A DNA stretch of 64,000 bases from an uncultured Acidobacteriota bacterium (GTDB lineage Bacteria; Acidobacteriota; Thermoanaerobaculia; Gp7-AA8): contig CALMZP010000044.1 of NCBI GenBank assembly GCA_937870635.1, forward strand, positions 1 to 64,000, written 5' to 3'. The notes beneath the pieces are model-generated. The model was not told the origin of the DNA and did no database searches. It saw only the letters and a program-made list of their open reading frames with translations. Shown in pieces: positions 33,382 through 42,298 of the stretch. A program made the translations under genes and the position numbers. Position 1 is the first letter of the stretch; each line of letters begins with the position of its first letter.

Positions 33382-33946
33382 GGGCGACCACGACGTCACC
33401 GATCCGCACCGTGTCGACGCCGTCGAAGTGCAGCGAGCGCGGCGTCTCGCCTTCGAGCGTGATCGGCACGCGCTTCAGAGTCTCGACTTCGCCGCCGCGC
33501 AGTTTCCACGCGGCCTCCTTCGCGCACCAGAAATGAATCACGCGATCGGGAAGAACGCACTCGCGCATCGCCTGCGCCTCCTTCTCGGACAAGAACAGGT
33601 GGGCAGCGCCCTCACGGATCGGCCGCACGACCTGGATGTCGATTCCGACCGGCCGCTCGTCGATCGCAGCTGCCGCATACGGCGCGGAGTGTGAGAGCGA
33701 AATGTATAGCGATCCAATGCGGCGCTGATCGATGCGGATCTGGCTGGCCTCCGTTCCCGCTCCCAGATCGACGGCCAGCTGTTTCGCCGCCGCCCGGCTG
33801 AGAAGAAACTCCTCGCGCCGCTTCGCCAGGCGGAATCCCTCCGCCATTCGCAGCTCCTCCTCGGAGAACCAGCCGAGAGGAATCGCGGTCTCGCCAACGA
33901 CGATCGCCCGGTTTCGCCACTGCTCCGGAATCTCGATGATGTTCAT
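33362..33946 (-). CDS. 4'-phosphopantetheinyl transferase, Sfp type
   Basis: A 194-aa enzyme that transfers phosphopantetheine from CoA to a carrier-protein serine. Motifs include LYISLSHSAPYAAAAI, VGIDIQVV with the Mg-binding Asp, and FWCAKEAAWKLRGG (WxxKEA). It starts in an ATGA overlap with the large membrane protein gene upstream. No NRPS, PKS or carrier-protein gene is in the window, so its partner is elsewhere; it may activate the fatty-acid ACP or a secondary-metabolite carrier. Confidence 0.88.
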   Translation of the reverse strand: MNIIEIPEQWRNRAIVVGETAIPLGWFSEEELRMAEGFRLAKRREEFLLSRAAAKQLAVDLGAGTEASQIRIDQRRIGSLYISLSHSAPYAAAAIDERPVGIDIQVVRPIREGAAHLFLSEKEAQAMRECVLPDRVIHFWCAKEAAWKLRGGEVETLKRVPITLEGETPRSLHFDGVDTVRIGDVVVALTRPNA

Positions 33947-36900
33947 TCCTGCTGGGTCGGGTGTGCGGCGATGAATTCCGAGTCGCCGTTCACCTCGACG
34001 ATCGTCGCAAACGCAACACCGGTTCCGGCAATTGCCGTGAAGCGAAGCGTCATGGTCTCATCGAGCTTCACTCCGAGCTGGGTTTCCACGTCGTGCACCA
34101 TCCACACCTCGTCCTCGCCGATGCCGGCCTCGACGAAGCGGCCGGCGTGCGCCCCCGTGCGTGTGCGCGCCGAGACGCGGAAAGTCGCGGGAATCAACCC
34201 GGTGTTGACCACGCCTGCGTTGATCCGCCGGCCCGGCGGCTTCCACTCGGGGATGCCGACGATGATGAGCTCTGCGTTCGGTGTATTGGCGGTCACGGAG
34301 TGACGCTTCGTGAGCGGTATCTCCACCGAGGCACGCGCATCGTGGGCAACGTCGGCGGTTTTCACGATCGCAACCGGTGCTCGTCCCTCGCGATGCTCGA
34401 TCCACAGCGTCCCCACTCCGTTTGCCCCGAAATACGCGCCGACGACATCCGGCCAGCGGATCGTCTGCCTCGGCGACAGGATCAGACGGCGATCGACGCG
34501 CGCCCCCGGCCCGATGAAACGAAGCGACATGGAGATTGGCTCTCGAAAAGGATTGTGCAGCGTCAGGTCCGAAACCCAGAACGAATCGTTCGCGCCGTGA
34601 GAAGTACCCACCGCGGGAAAGACCATGCGAGTCCGCCCTGCAGCGACGAGCTCCGTCTTGCCCGGCAGGTGAATGCGCTTGAGATACGTGTCGACGCTTG
34701 CCGCTTTCGCCTCGGGATTCCGCTTCCAGATCTCGACCCCCCGCACCGACGTGAAGAAGCGATAGCAGTCATCGATATAAGCAGCGACGGCCTGCGCTCG
34801 AACGTTGTTCGGAACACCGTCGAATTCGTCGAAGTTCTCGGGCGACGTCCGGAGGATGACCTTCGTGCGCGTTCTTTCGAGCGCGTTGATGATCTCCGCC
34901 TGAAACCGTGCCGGCGATGCGATGGGAACCTGATAGAACCGCGTCGGGTTGGGGCGGTCGGCGAAAAAGTAGAACGCCGGCTGATTGGAGAAATCGAAGA
35001 TGGGCTCGCGCCGCCGTGTGAGGCGCCGGATCTCATCCGACACGTACCTGATCCGGTGGACCACTTCTTCCGCTCGCCCATCGCGGTAAACGCGCAGGAC
35101 ACGTCGCTGATAGTTCGTGACATCACCGAGCCTCGCGTTGACGAGGTCGGGAATCCAGAACAGAACCGCGATCACCGGAAATGCGATCAGGACGACGGTG
35201 ACCACGAAGGCGCGCACCCCCTCGTCGCCGCCGCGCCAGATCGCGATCAAGCGCCGCGCCGCGAGGATGCCGAGAATGACCAGCATCGGGCCGACGAGAA
35301 AAGCTGCGAAGTACTGGTGCCGGAACTCCGCACGGCCGAATGCCGTGCGTTGCGTGATCGTAGCGAAAATCGTGAGGACCAGGAGTGCGGCGTCGAAGTC
35401 TTCGAACCGGCGACGCACGATGCGTTGGACTAGGTACGCCGCGGCGATGCCGATCGTCAGCGGGCTCAGGATCAGCCGGAACTTCTCCCAGAGAACGAAC
35501 TCGGCGAGCTTGTGAAGATTCAAGTCCTCCCGGAACATCGTGGTCAGATCGGGGAAAGGCAGCGACCAGACGGCGTCGATGATCCGCGGAATGGTAACGA
35601 ACGAAACCTCGAAAAACGCACCGAGCGAGCCGCGGGTAGAGAGATAGACGAGAAAAGGCGCCGATCCGGCGAGAACCCCCGCGACGAACGCGGCCAGCGT
35701 CCCCAGCGGTGACACACCTGCCCATGCGACGCGGCGGGCGATCAGCGCCAGAGCGAGCGTAGAGGCTATGCCGCCTGCAATCGTGTAGAGCCCGATGTCG
35801 TAACTGAAAAAGAGCGCGACAGCGCCGAACACGCCGGCGAAGAACGCTGCGGCGGTTCGCCCGCGTCGCAGTGCGATCCAGACCAGCGCAACCGCTGCGA
35901 CCTGGAAAAAGGTCCTGTTGTTTTCCGCGGTGGTCCATGCGCTCATGCCGACGACGAGCAGCGCGAGCGGAATCGACTCGAACACGGCGAGGCCGAGGAC
36001 CCAGAGTGTCACGGCGAGAAAACCGCCGAGGATGACCGTGCGGGCGATGGCGACGTCGAGGTCGCGGCCGAAGATCTCCATCAGCCAGGCGTCCAGCATC
36101 CCGTCTTCGAGCAGGCCGTGCAGCGCGAATACCTCCCGATACGGTGCTTTGCCACGGAGATAGTCCGAGGCGGGACCGATTGCTTCACCGCGGTGGAAGA
36201 GGTCGATCCACTGCGTGTGATGCGCGGTCGACGCATAGCTGAAGATGTAGAGCAGAACGGGGAGGATGACCCACGCAGCCAGCCGGCGTGCCGCCGCGGG
36301 CTGGAGCGGCGAGCGTAATCGCATGGCCACCGCCGCGCTGGCGAGGAGTGCGACGACGACGGCGATGACGGGCCGTGTCGTCGGTACCCAGAAGAGCGGA
36401 ACGATCGGGAGAAGAGCCAGCGGCAGCGCCGCCGTCGCCACGCGGCGGAAGATCTCCTCCGCCGGCCGTCCGAAGCTCAGCTCTCCGGTCCGCGCGATGA
36501 CCACGGCGACGGCCGTGAAGATCGCGAGGAAGAGCGCCACGAAGACGATCTCAAGAAAGAGCGTGTCGTAATGCGCGATCCGGCGGCCGGTGACCAGGTA
36601 CCTGAAGAGAAGCCACGCCGCGCCTTCGCAGAAGAGAAGTGCGTGATACGGATGCAGTTCTGGCCGGAAGAGCCTTCGGACGGCGCGGCTCGTATCTGCC
36701 AGGTGGAGTGCGCGAACGCCGCCGAACGCGAGTGCGACCGGCAGCAGGAGGATCCAGCCGACCTTGCCTGTCGTGAGATAGAAGACGGGCGACAGCATGA
36801 GCGGAACTGTGAAGAGCACGGCTACCGCCAGGTCGCGGTGCCGGCGCAGAAAGCGAGACTGTTCGCGCGCAATCAGCTTCGCTCCGATCTGCTGAAACCA

Positions 36901-37113
36901 CACCGTCAACAGCGGGACGAGCAGAAAGAAAAGCCCGGCGGTGACGTAGTCCTTCAGCTTCGAATAGCGCTCGATCGTGACGATGCCGATGGCGACCGGC
37001 GCGGTGGGAGGGAATCCGCGAAAGAGCAGCGTGATCGAAAAGAAAACGCCCGCCGCAAACGAGAACGCCGCGATCCACACCAGTGCCGCGGCGATCCGGT
37101 CGTAGAGCCGCAT
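33943..37113 (-). CDS. large GT-C-like polytopic membrane protein with C-terminal beta-rich domain
   Basis: A 1056-aa protein with roughly 18-20 membrane segments up to about residue 660, then about 400 extracytoplasmic residues. A segment near 320-365 (YLRGKAPYREVFALHGLLED, then FGRDLDVAIAR) resembles the first loop of GT-39/PMT-like lipid-linked glycosyltransferases, with acidic residues in the usual place. The end (about 830-1056; VFPAVGTSHGAND ... SDLTLHNPF ... RQTIRWPDVVGAYFG) looks like a beta-sandwich domain. The membrane and beta-sandwich combination is unusual. Substrate unknown. It overlaps the PPTase start by 4 bp. Confidence 0.65.
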   Translation of the reverse strand: MRLYDRIAAALVWIAAFSFAAGVFFSITLLFRGFPPTAPVAIGIVTIERYSKLKDYVTAGLFFLLVPLLTVWFQQIGAKLIAREQSRFLRRHRDLAVAVLFTVPLMLSPVFYLTTGKVGWILLLPVALAFGGVRALHLADTSRAVRRLFRPELHPYHALLFCEGAAWLLFRYLVTGRRIAHYDTLFLEIVFVALFLAIFTAVAVVIARTGELSFGRPAEEIFRRVATAALPLALLPIVPLFWVPTTRPVIAVVVALLASAAVAMRLRSPLQPAAARRLAAWVILPVLLYIFSYASTAHHTQWIDLFHRGEAIGPASDYLRGKAPYREVFALHGLLEDGMLDAWLMEIFGRDLDVAIARTVILGGFLAVTLWVLGLAVFESIPLALLVVGMSAWTTAENNRTFFQVAAVALVWIALRRGRTAAAFFAGVFGAVALFFSYDIGLYTIAGGIASTLALALIARRVAWAGVSPLGTLAAFVAGVLAGSAPFLVYLSTRGSLGAFFEVSFVTIPRIIDAVWSLPFPDLTTMFREDLNLHKLAEFVLWEKFRLILSPLTIGIAAAYLVQRIVRRRFEDFDAALLVLTIFATITQRTAFGRAEFRHQYFAAFLVGPMLVILGILAARRLIAIWRGGDEGVRAFVVTVVLIAFPVIAVLFWIPDLVNARLGDVTNYQRRVLRVYRDGRAEEVVHRIRYVSDEIRRLTRRREPIFDFSNQPAFYFFADRPNPTRFYQVPIASPARFQAEIINALERTRTKVILRTSPENFDEFDGVPNNVRAQAVAAYIDDCYRFFTSVRGVEIWKRNPEAKAASVDTYLKRIHLPGKTELVAAGRTRMVFPAVGTSHGANDSFWVSDLTLHNPFREPISMSLRFIGPGARVDRRLILSPRQTIRWPDVVGAYFGANGVGTLWIEHREGRAPVAIVKTADVAHDARASVEIPLTKRHSVTANTPNAELIIVGIPEWKPPGRRINAGVVNTGLIPATFRVSARTRTGAHAGRFVEAGIGEDEVWMVHDVETQLGVKLDETMTLRFTAIAGTGVAFATIVEVNGDSEFIAAHPTQQE

Positions 37114-37153
37114 TCGCAGCGGAGTGTAGCGCAGAGAAGCGCGGCGAGAAGAC

Positions 37154-37183
37154 GGAGTGCGGCAGCTTGTTGCTGCCGCTCCT
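37154..37183. repeat. family D hairpin
   Basis: GGAGTGCGGCAGCTTGTTGC followed by TGCCGCTCCT forms a GCGGCAGC/GCTGCCGC stem with a 5-base loop. A shortened relative (TGGAGTGCGGCACTCCA) follows waaF at 51100. It is not followed by a T-run, so it is not an obvious terminator. Confidence 0.5.
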
Positions 37184-37197
37184 GTCAGATCTCTACT

Positions 37198-37299
37198 GTC
37201 ATCCCGAGCGTAGCGAGGGACCTGGGTGTGAAGGGGGCGCGAAGATCATGTTTCGTACCACCCGTCCCCCAGGTCCCTCGCTCACGCTCGGGATGACAC
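37198..37299. repeat. family B intergenic palindrome
   Basis: TGTCATCCCGAGCGTAGCGA, then GGGACCTGGG, pairs with CCCAGGTCCCTCGCTCACGC, TCGGGATGACA. The loop carries GGGGGCGCGAAGATCATG, shared with the partial copy after hbd. Together with the family D hairpin it accounts for most of the 240-bp gap between the 1056-aa gene and cobA-hemD; nothing else is seen there. Confidence 0.88.
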
Positions 37300-37353
37300 G
37301 CTTTTCGTTCTCCGTCCAACACCGCGTCGCGCAGCAGCACTCCGGAGCTTTTC

Positions 37354-38868
37354 CTATCTCGTTACCGCCGCAACCGCGTCCACCACCGCGTCGTGCAGAG
37401 CGGCGACACTCGCCGTTGGCGACTCCACGTCCGGGCCGCGGCCGTAGCGCCTGATCGCCTGCGTCGTTACCGGGCCGATGGAAGCGATCATCGTCCGGCC
37501 AAGCAGTTTCGCTCGCTCTTCGGCCGTCAGGCGCCTGAAGAAGTTGTCGACGGTCGATCCACTCGTGAAGGTCACGATGTCGATCGCGTCCTCGGCGATC
37601 AGCTTCCGAAGCTCTTCCAGGTCGCTTTCCACCGCAACGTTGCGATAGGCGACGCCGAGGTCGACTTCGGCACCGCGGCGGCTAAGCTCAGCGATGAGCT
37701 CGTCGGAACCTTCCGCCGCGCGGATCACGGCGACGTGCACGCCGCGCTGATTTTCTTCGAGCATCGGCAGCAGGGCCGTCGCCATGAATTTCTCGGGGAC
37801 CATGTCCGGGATGATGCCGCGGTTCCGAAGCTCGGCGGAAGTCGTGTCGCCGACCGCGGCGATGAGGCTGCCCGCGAGCACCCGCGCATCCTCTCCCCTG
37901 ACAAAGAGACGGTCGAAGTATCCGCGCACTCCGTTGACCGAGGTGAAGATGACGAGGTCGTAGCGGCCGTCGATGACGTGATCGAGCGATTCCCAGTTTT
38001 CCGGCGGAGCGATCTCGATCGTCGGGAACTGCAGTACGGCGGCACCCGAATCGGCGAGCATCTGCACGAGCTGCGAGGCCTGCTCGCGCGCGCGCGTCAC
38101 GACCGCCTTCTTTCCAAACAGCGGTTTGGACTCGAACCAGTTGATGACGTCGTGCATCCTGACGACCTCGCCGACCACGATGAGCGCCGGGGTCGGTAGC
38201 TTCGCTTCGGCCACACGCTGCTCGATGTTGCGCAGGGTGCCGGTGACGGTGCGCTGCTCCGGGCGCGTTGCGTTCGAGATCACCGCGACGGGACGCTCGG
38301 CGGTCATACCGTGCTCGGTGAGCTTCTTCACGATCTGCGGCAGGTTCGCAAAGCCCATCATGAAGACGATCGTTCCGTCGAGCTGGGCCAGCGCCGGCCA
38401 TTTGATGCCGGTCGACTCGTCCGACTCGTGAGCGGTGACCAGCGTGAGCGACGTTGCGTACGAACGGTGCGTCACGGGGATCCCGGCGTAAGCGGGTCCG
38501 GCAATCGAGGAGGAAATGCCGGGCACGATCTCGACGGCCACGCCCGCGGCGACGATCTCTTCGGCTTCCTCACCGCCGCGGCCGAACACGAAGGGATCTC
38601 CGCCCTTGAGACGGACGACGTGACGCCCTTTCTTCGCTTCTTCGATGAGCAGGTGGTTGATTCGGTCCTGCGGCAACGAATGCGCGCTCGATCGTTTGCC
38701 TACGTAGACGACTTCCGCCGTCTTCGGAATGCGCGCGGCGATCTCTTTCGACACGAGCGCATCGAGGGCGATGAAATCGGCGTTGTCGATCAGTTCCGCG
38801 GCGCGGACAGTCAGCAGCCGGGCATCGCCCGGACCTGCTCCTACGAGGTACACCTTACCGTTGGGCAC
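37354..38868 (-). CDS. cobA-hemD: fused uroporphyrinogen-III C-methyltransferase / uroporphyrinogen-III synthase
   Basis: A 504-aa bifunctional protein. The N-terminal 245 residues are SAM-dependent uroporphyrinogen-III methyltransferase (VYLVGAGPGDARLLTVRA, RLKGGDPFVFGRGGEE, PGISSSIAGPAYAGIPVTHR), which makes precorrin-2 for siroheme and cobalamin. The C-terminal 250 are HemD, which closes hydroxymethylbilane to uroporphyrinogen III; FTSVNGVRGYFD and FTSGSTVDNFF are typical. I start at GTG 38866-38868, with GGAG 7 bases upstream; the track ATG at 38895 overlaps hemC more. It is the last gene of the kamA-hemD operon. Confidence 0.93.
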   Translation of the reverse strand: MPNGKVYLVGAGPGDARLLTVRAAELIDNADFIALDALVSKEIAARIPKTAEVVYVGKRSSAHSLPQDRINHLLIEEAKKGRHVVRLKGGDPFVFGRGGEEAEEIVAAGVAVEIVPGISSSIAGPAYAGIPVTHRSYATSLTLVTAHESDESTGIKWPALAQLDGTIVFMMGFANLPQIVKKLTEHGMTAERPVAVISNATRPEQRTVTGTLRNIEQRVAEAKLPTPALIVVGEVVRMHDVINWFESKPLFGKKAVVTRAREQASQLVQMLADSGAAVLQFPTIEIAPPENWESLDHVIDGRYDLVIFTSVNGVRGYFDRLFVRGEDARVLAGSLIAAVGDTTSAELRNRGIIPDMVPEKFMATALLPMLEENQRGVHVAVIRAAEGSDELIAELSRRGAEVDLGVAYRNVAVESDLEELRKLIAEDAIDIVTFTSGSTVDNFFRRLTAEERAKLLGRTMIASIGPVTTQAIRRYGRGPDVESPTASVAALHDAVVDAVAAVTR

Positions 38869-39766
38869 AGACCAGCTCCTCGGCTCCCCTGGCAACGAGC
38901 TCGTCGTAGACCGAGGCCACCACGGCCTGCGGGTCGGCGCCGCTTTTCGCGGCGTAGATCGAGCGCGTTGCCTCGTAATCAGAAAAGAATGCGGAGATTT
39001 TCGTCACACGACCCTCGGTCGTGGCATGAACGGCGACAGATGAGTAACAGTCGAGACGCTCGCCGAAACGCTGCAGGACACCGCGTTCGCATCGTGCGGC
39101 GAGCTCGCTCGGAGCGTGCGTGATCGACTGCGCCGCGGCGATGGCATGATCGTTTCCGGCCAGGGCCTCGATGGCGACGATTCCCTGCCCCGCGGCGGGA
39201 ACCATCTCGTCGACGGAGAAGTAACTCGTGATCTCACTTTCACGGCCGAGTCGGCGGAGACCCGCGGCCGCGAGGATGATTCCGGAGTAAAGGCCGGCGC
39301 GAACCTTGGCGATCCGCGTCTCGACGTTGCCGCGAATCGCTTCGATCCGGTACTGGGGGAAGCGCATCATCAGCTGTGCCCGGCGGCGCGGAGCGCTCGT
39401 GCCGATGACCGCGCCTGCTGGAAGCGCGGTGATCGGAAGAAGGTCGAGGTGTACCCAGGCGTCGCGCGGATCGGCGCGCTCGAGAAACCCGGCGAGCACG
39501 AAGCGATCGGGGATGATGGAAGGCACATCCTTGAGACTATGGACGGCAATGTCGACGTCCCCCTGGTCGAGCGCTTCTTCGAGCTCCTTGATGAACAGGC
39601 CCTTGCCGCCGACGTCGGCGAGGGAGACGTCCTGCCGTTTGTCGCCGGTGGTCTTCACGGCGATGATCTGCGGCCGGTAGCCCTGCTCGAGGAGCAGGCG
39701 GGAGACCTCGTTGGCCTGCCAGAGCGCGAGCTGGCTGCCGCGTGTTCCGATGCGGATCGTCTTCAT
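38855..39766 (-). CDS. hemC: porphobilinogen deaminase (hydroxymethylbilane synthase)
   Basis: A 303-aa enzyme that polymerises four porphobilinogens into hydroxymethylbilane. The family start IRIGTRGSQLALWQANEV, the substrate region GKGLFIKELEEALDQGDVDIAVHSLKDVPS and the GTSAPRRRAQL block are clear. The dipyrromethane cofactor Cys is in CERGVLQRFGERLDCYSSVAV. It overlaps hemA by an ATGA and the cobA-hemD start by 14 bp. Confidence 0.97.
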   Translation of the reverse strand: MKTIRIGTRGSQLALWQANEVSRLLLEQGYRPQIIAVKTTGDKRQDVSLADVGGKGLFIKELEEALDQGDVDIAVHSLKDVPSIIPDRFVLAGFLERADPRDAWVHLDLLPITALPAGAVIGTSAPRRRAQLMMRFPQYRIEAIRGNVETRIAKVRAGLYSGIILAAAGLRRLGRESEITSYFSVDEMVPAAGQGIVAIEALAGNDHAIAAAQSITHAPSELAARCERGVLQRFGERLDCYSSVAVHATTEGRVTKISAFFSDYEATRSIYAAKSGADPQAVVASVYDELVARGAEELVCAQR

Positions 39767-41025
39767 GCTCTCAGTCCGAAGATCTTGCGGATCGTGTTGC
39801 GGAGCGATTCGCGATCCGGCTCATCGGAGACGTCCTTCAGCTGCAGGATCGGGTAGTGGAGGATCTTGTTGACCATCTGCATCGTGAGGAGGTCGATCGC
39901 CAACCGCTGTTCCGCGGTGATCGGACCTAGCTTGCGCAGGCATTTCTCGAGCTCCGCCGCGCGGATGGTCTCGAGGCGCTGCTGCAGCTCGACGATGGTC
40001 GGCACGGCGTCCTGGGCAACGAGCCGCTTGCGGAAGTCTTCGACCTCGCGCACGACGATCTGTTCCGCGTCTTTCGCCTTGTGCTGCCGCAACTCGAGAT
40101 TTGCGTCGGCAACGTGCTGCAGGTCGTCGACGTTGTAGAGGTACGCGCCTTCAATGCCGGCGACATCGGGGTTGATATTGCGGGGAACCGAGAGATCGAT
40201 GAGGAACAGGTTCCGGTTGCGTCGCGCGTCGAGCGCGCGCCGTACCTGATCCGGCTCGATCACGTAGTGAGGCGCCGCGGTCGACGCGATGACGATGTCG
40301 CACGTGGCGAGGTTCTCTTCGATCGAGTCGAACTGCACGGCCGACCCGTGGAAGCGCTCCGCCAGCTCGACCGCGCGGTTGAAGGAGCGGTTGGCGACGA
40401 AGACCTGCTTCACGGACTGCTTGTGAAGATGTTCGGCCGTGAGCTCGCCCATCTCGCCGGCGCCAAGCAGCAGGACCTGCAGCCCCTTGAGATCGCCGAA
40501 GATCTTCTTCGCCAGCTCAACGGCCGCGAACGGGATGGAAACCGCATGCTCGCCGAGCGCGGTGTCGGTCCGGACCCGCTTGGCCACGCGCATCGTCTGC
40601 GCATAGACCTGCTGCAGAAGCCCGTCGAGCGCGCCGAGATCCTGCGCCGCCTGAAACGCCGAGCGCACCTGCCCGCCGATCTGCGGCTCGCCGATGATCA
40701 TCGAATCGAGACCGGAAGCGACACGGCACAGGTGCTTTACGACGTCGACGTGGCGAAGGATGTAGAGATGGTTCTCGAGCGACTCCCGGTCGGACCCGCC
40801 CTGCATGGCGAGCCAATCGACGACCTTGGTGATCACGTCTTCGGTTCGCGAGGAAATGATCGCCTCGACTCGATTGCACGTCGACACGAGCGCCGCGCCA
40901 TCCACCCCTTCGATCGCGTGCAGGCTCCTCACGACCTCGGGCAGCTTCGCCTCCGGCACGCTCAGGCGCTCACGAACGTTAACTGGAGCCGTGCGGTGAT
41001 TGAGTCCGATGAGAACGAGCGCCAT
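39763..41025 (-). CDS. hemA: glutamyl-tRNA reductase
   Basis: A 420-aa enzyme that reduces glutamyl-tRNA to glutamate-1-semialdehyde, the first committed step of C5 tetrapyrrole synthesis. The start MALVLIGLNHRTAPVNVRERL and the catalytic Cys block ALVSTCNRVEAI are canonical. GEPQIGGQVRSAF and the Rossmann motif LLGAGEMGELTAEHL follow. I start at ATG 41023-41025, which shares one base with the TGA of the upstream gene; the 636-aa track ORF is an artefact of reading into that gene. Confidence 0.96.
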   Translation of the reverse strand: MALVLIGLNHRTAPVNVRERLSVPEAKLPEVVRSLHAIEGVDGAALVSTCNRVEAIISSRTEDVITKVVDWLAMQGGSDRESLENHLYILRHVDVVKHLCRVASGLDSMIIGEPQIGGQVRSAFQAAQDLGALDGLLQQVYAQTMRVAKRVRTDTALGEHAVSIPFAAVELAKKIFGDLKGLQVLLLGAGEMGELTAEHLHKQSVKQVFVANRSFNRAVELAERFHGSAVQFDSIEENLATCDIVIASTAAPHYVIEPDQVRRALDARRNRNLFLIDLSVPRNINPDVAGIEGAYLYNVDDLQHVADANLELRQHKAKDAEQIVVREVEDFRKRLVAQDAVPTIVELQQRLETIRAAELEKCLRKLGPITAEQRLAIDLLTMQMVNKILHYPILQLKDVSDEPDRESLRNTIRKIFGLRA

Positions 41026-41825
41026 CAGACCCTCGCGATCCCCATGATGGAAATGATGATCGCCACGAATGCGCCGGCCGAGATCAGGATCGTCCGCCGC
41101 CCGCGATAGCCGCCACTGATGTAGGTCTGAAGAAGCGCCGCGAAAAACATCCAGGCCACGACGGCGCCGACCTGCTTCACGCGCAGATCCATCGGGCCGG
41201 CATTGGTCCGGTACGACCACATGACGCCGGTGATCAGCCCGATCGTGTACACGCTGAATCCAATCGCCAGCGAGCGGTAGCTGAGGACTTTGCACACGTT
41301 GAGGCTCGGGATCCATTCCCAAAGCCTGCCGCGCTGCTTCGAGCGCAGGGCCTTGTCCTGTGCATTCGCCAGGACCGTGAAAGCGAGTCCGATCATCAGC
41401 CCCGCCACTCCGAGAATCGTCAGGAGGATGTGTGACGTGAAGAGCGTGGAGCGGAGCTCGGGCGGAAGTCCCGCGAACGGCTCGCCGACGACGGCTGTGA
41501 CGACGAGCAGGAGCAGGACGAGCGGATAAACGAAGAAGGCGGCAGCGTACACGCGGTAGCGGATCCAGAGCGCCAGCTCCACGGCGAAGATCGTCCAGGA
41601 GAGGAATGCGGCTGTCTCCGGAAGGTTCGTGATGGGTGGGTGGCCGGTCCGCGCGCAGATCGTCCCGATCCACATCGTATGCACGCCGAAACCCACGATC
41701 ATGATCACGAGCGCCGAGTGCTGCAGACGCATCGATTTGCCGATCAGGGACACGAGCACCGTCAGCGTCCCCAGCGCGTAGAGGGCGAGGGCGATGTAGA
41801 TGGTGTCAGTGGCGTCGAAGTTCAT
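41025..41825 (-). CDS. CcsA/ResC-type cytochrome c assembly (HemX-like) membrane protein
   Basis: A 266-aa protein with about eight membrane segments. The segment MWIGTICARTGHPPITNLPETAAFLSW resembles the heme-handling WWD-type region of CcsA/CcmC proteins, and His residues (VHTMW, TSHILLTILGVAGL) are placed as in heme ligands. In many bacteria the protein before hemA is called HemX and may control HemA level or handle heme. It overlaps the acetyltransferase gene by ATGA and hemA by one base. No ResB or CcmF homologue is in the window. Confidence 0.85.
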   Translation of the reverse strand: MNFDATDTIYIALALYALGTLTVLVSLIGKSMRLQHSALVIMIVGFGVHTMWIGTICARTGHPPITNLPETAAFLSWTIFAVELALWIRYRVYAAAFFVYPLVLLLLVVTAVVGEPFAGLPPELRSTLFTSHILLTILGVAGLMIGLAFTVLANAQDKALRSKQRGRLWEWIPSLNVCKVLSYRSLAIGFSVYTIGLITGVMWSYRTNAGPMDLRVKQVGAVVAWMFFAALLQTYISGGYRGRRTILISAGAFVAIIISIMGIARV

Positions 41826-42298
41826 TTCGCCAGCCTCTTGCAGAACACGACCTTGTCATCCTCGATCCGGTAGAAGTCCTTGATGCGCGAAATCTCGTCG
41901 TAACCGCTGCGCTCGTAGAAGCGAAGCGTCGGGCCATAGCTGTCTTTCGATGACGTCTCTATGAGGAGCATTCTCCCCTCTCTCCGGCGCACTTCGTTCT
42001 CCACAAACCGGAGAAGGACCTGCCCGAATCCCTGACCCTGAAATCTCGGGTCGACGGCAATCCAGTAGAGGTCATAGACGCCGTCCGTGAGCGGGGTGGG
42101 ACCGTAACAGACATAGCCCGCGACCTCTCCCGCCGTGTCGACGACCTGGACGATGTAGTCGCCTTTCTCAGGCCTGGTCAGCCACTCCTCGACCAGCTCC
42201 ATTGCGCACAGGACTTCCTCGTCCGTGAACCGGCCCGTGGCCAGGAGAATCGCGTGAATCCGATCGTGGTCCTTCTGCTCGGCAGGGCGGATGTTCAT
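41822..42298 (-). CDS. GNAT family N-acetyltransferase
   Basis: A 158-aa single-domain GNAT enzyme using acetyl-CoA. The CoA-binding motif is VDPRFQGQGFGQVLL (about residues 84-98); LRFYERSGYDEI is motif B. It lies between an ATP-grasp ligase and the CcsA-like gene, each joined by a 4-bp overlap. In beta-lysine producers, AblB acetylates beta-lysine made by lysine 2,3-aminomutase; this protein is shorter than AblB but may play an equivalent role on beta-lysine or its conjugate (inference). Ribosomal or unrelated small-molecule acetylation is an alternative. Confidence 0.85.
   Translation of the reverse strand: MNIRPAEQKDHDRIHAILLATGRFTDEEVLCAMELVEEWLTRPEKGDYIVQVVDTAGEVAGYVCYGPTPLTDGVYDLYWIAVDPRFQGQGFGQVLLRFVENEVRRREGRMLLIETSSKDSYGPTLRFYERSGYDEISRIKDFYRIEDDKVVFCKRLAK

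Noticed and set aside
33961-35433. 490-aa plus-strand ORF opposite the large membrane protein
   Set aside because: Antisense shadow; the minus-strand frame shows consistent membrane helices over its whole length.
37154-37183. Intrinsic terminator
   Set aside because: A good stem exists but no T-run follows on either strand, and it lies upstream, not downstream, of the neighbouring minus-strand gene.
41026-41673. N-terminal extension of hemA to 636 aa
   Set aside because: The extension is an out-of-frame reading of the CcsA-like gene; MALVLIGLNHRTAP is the true HemA start.
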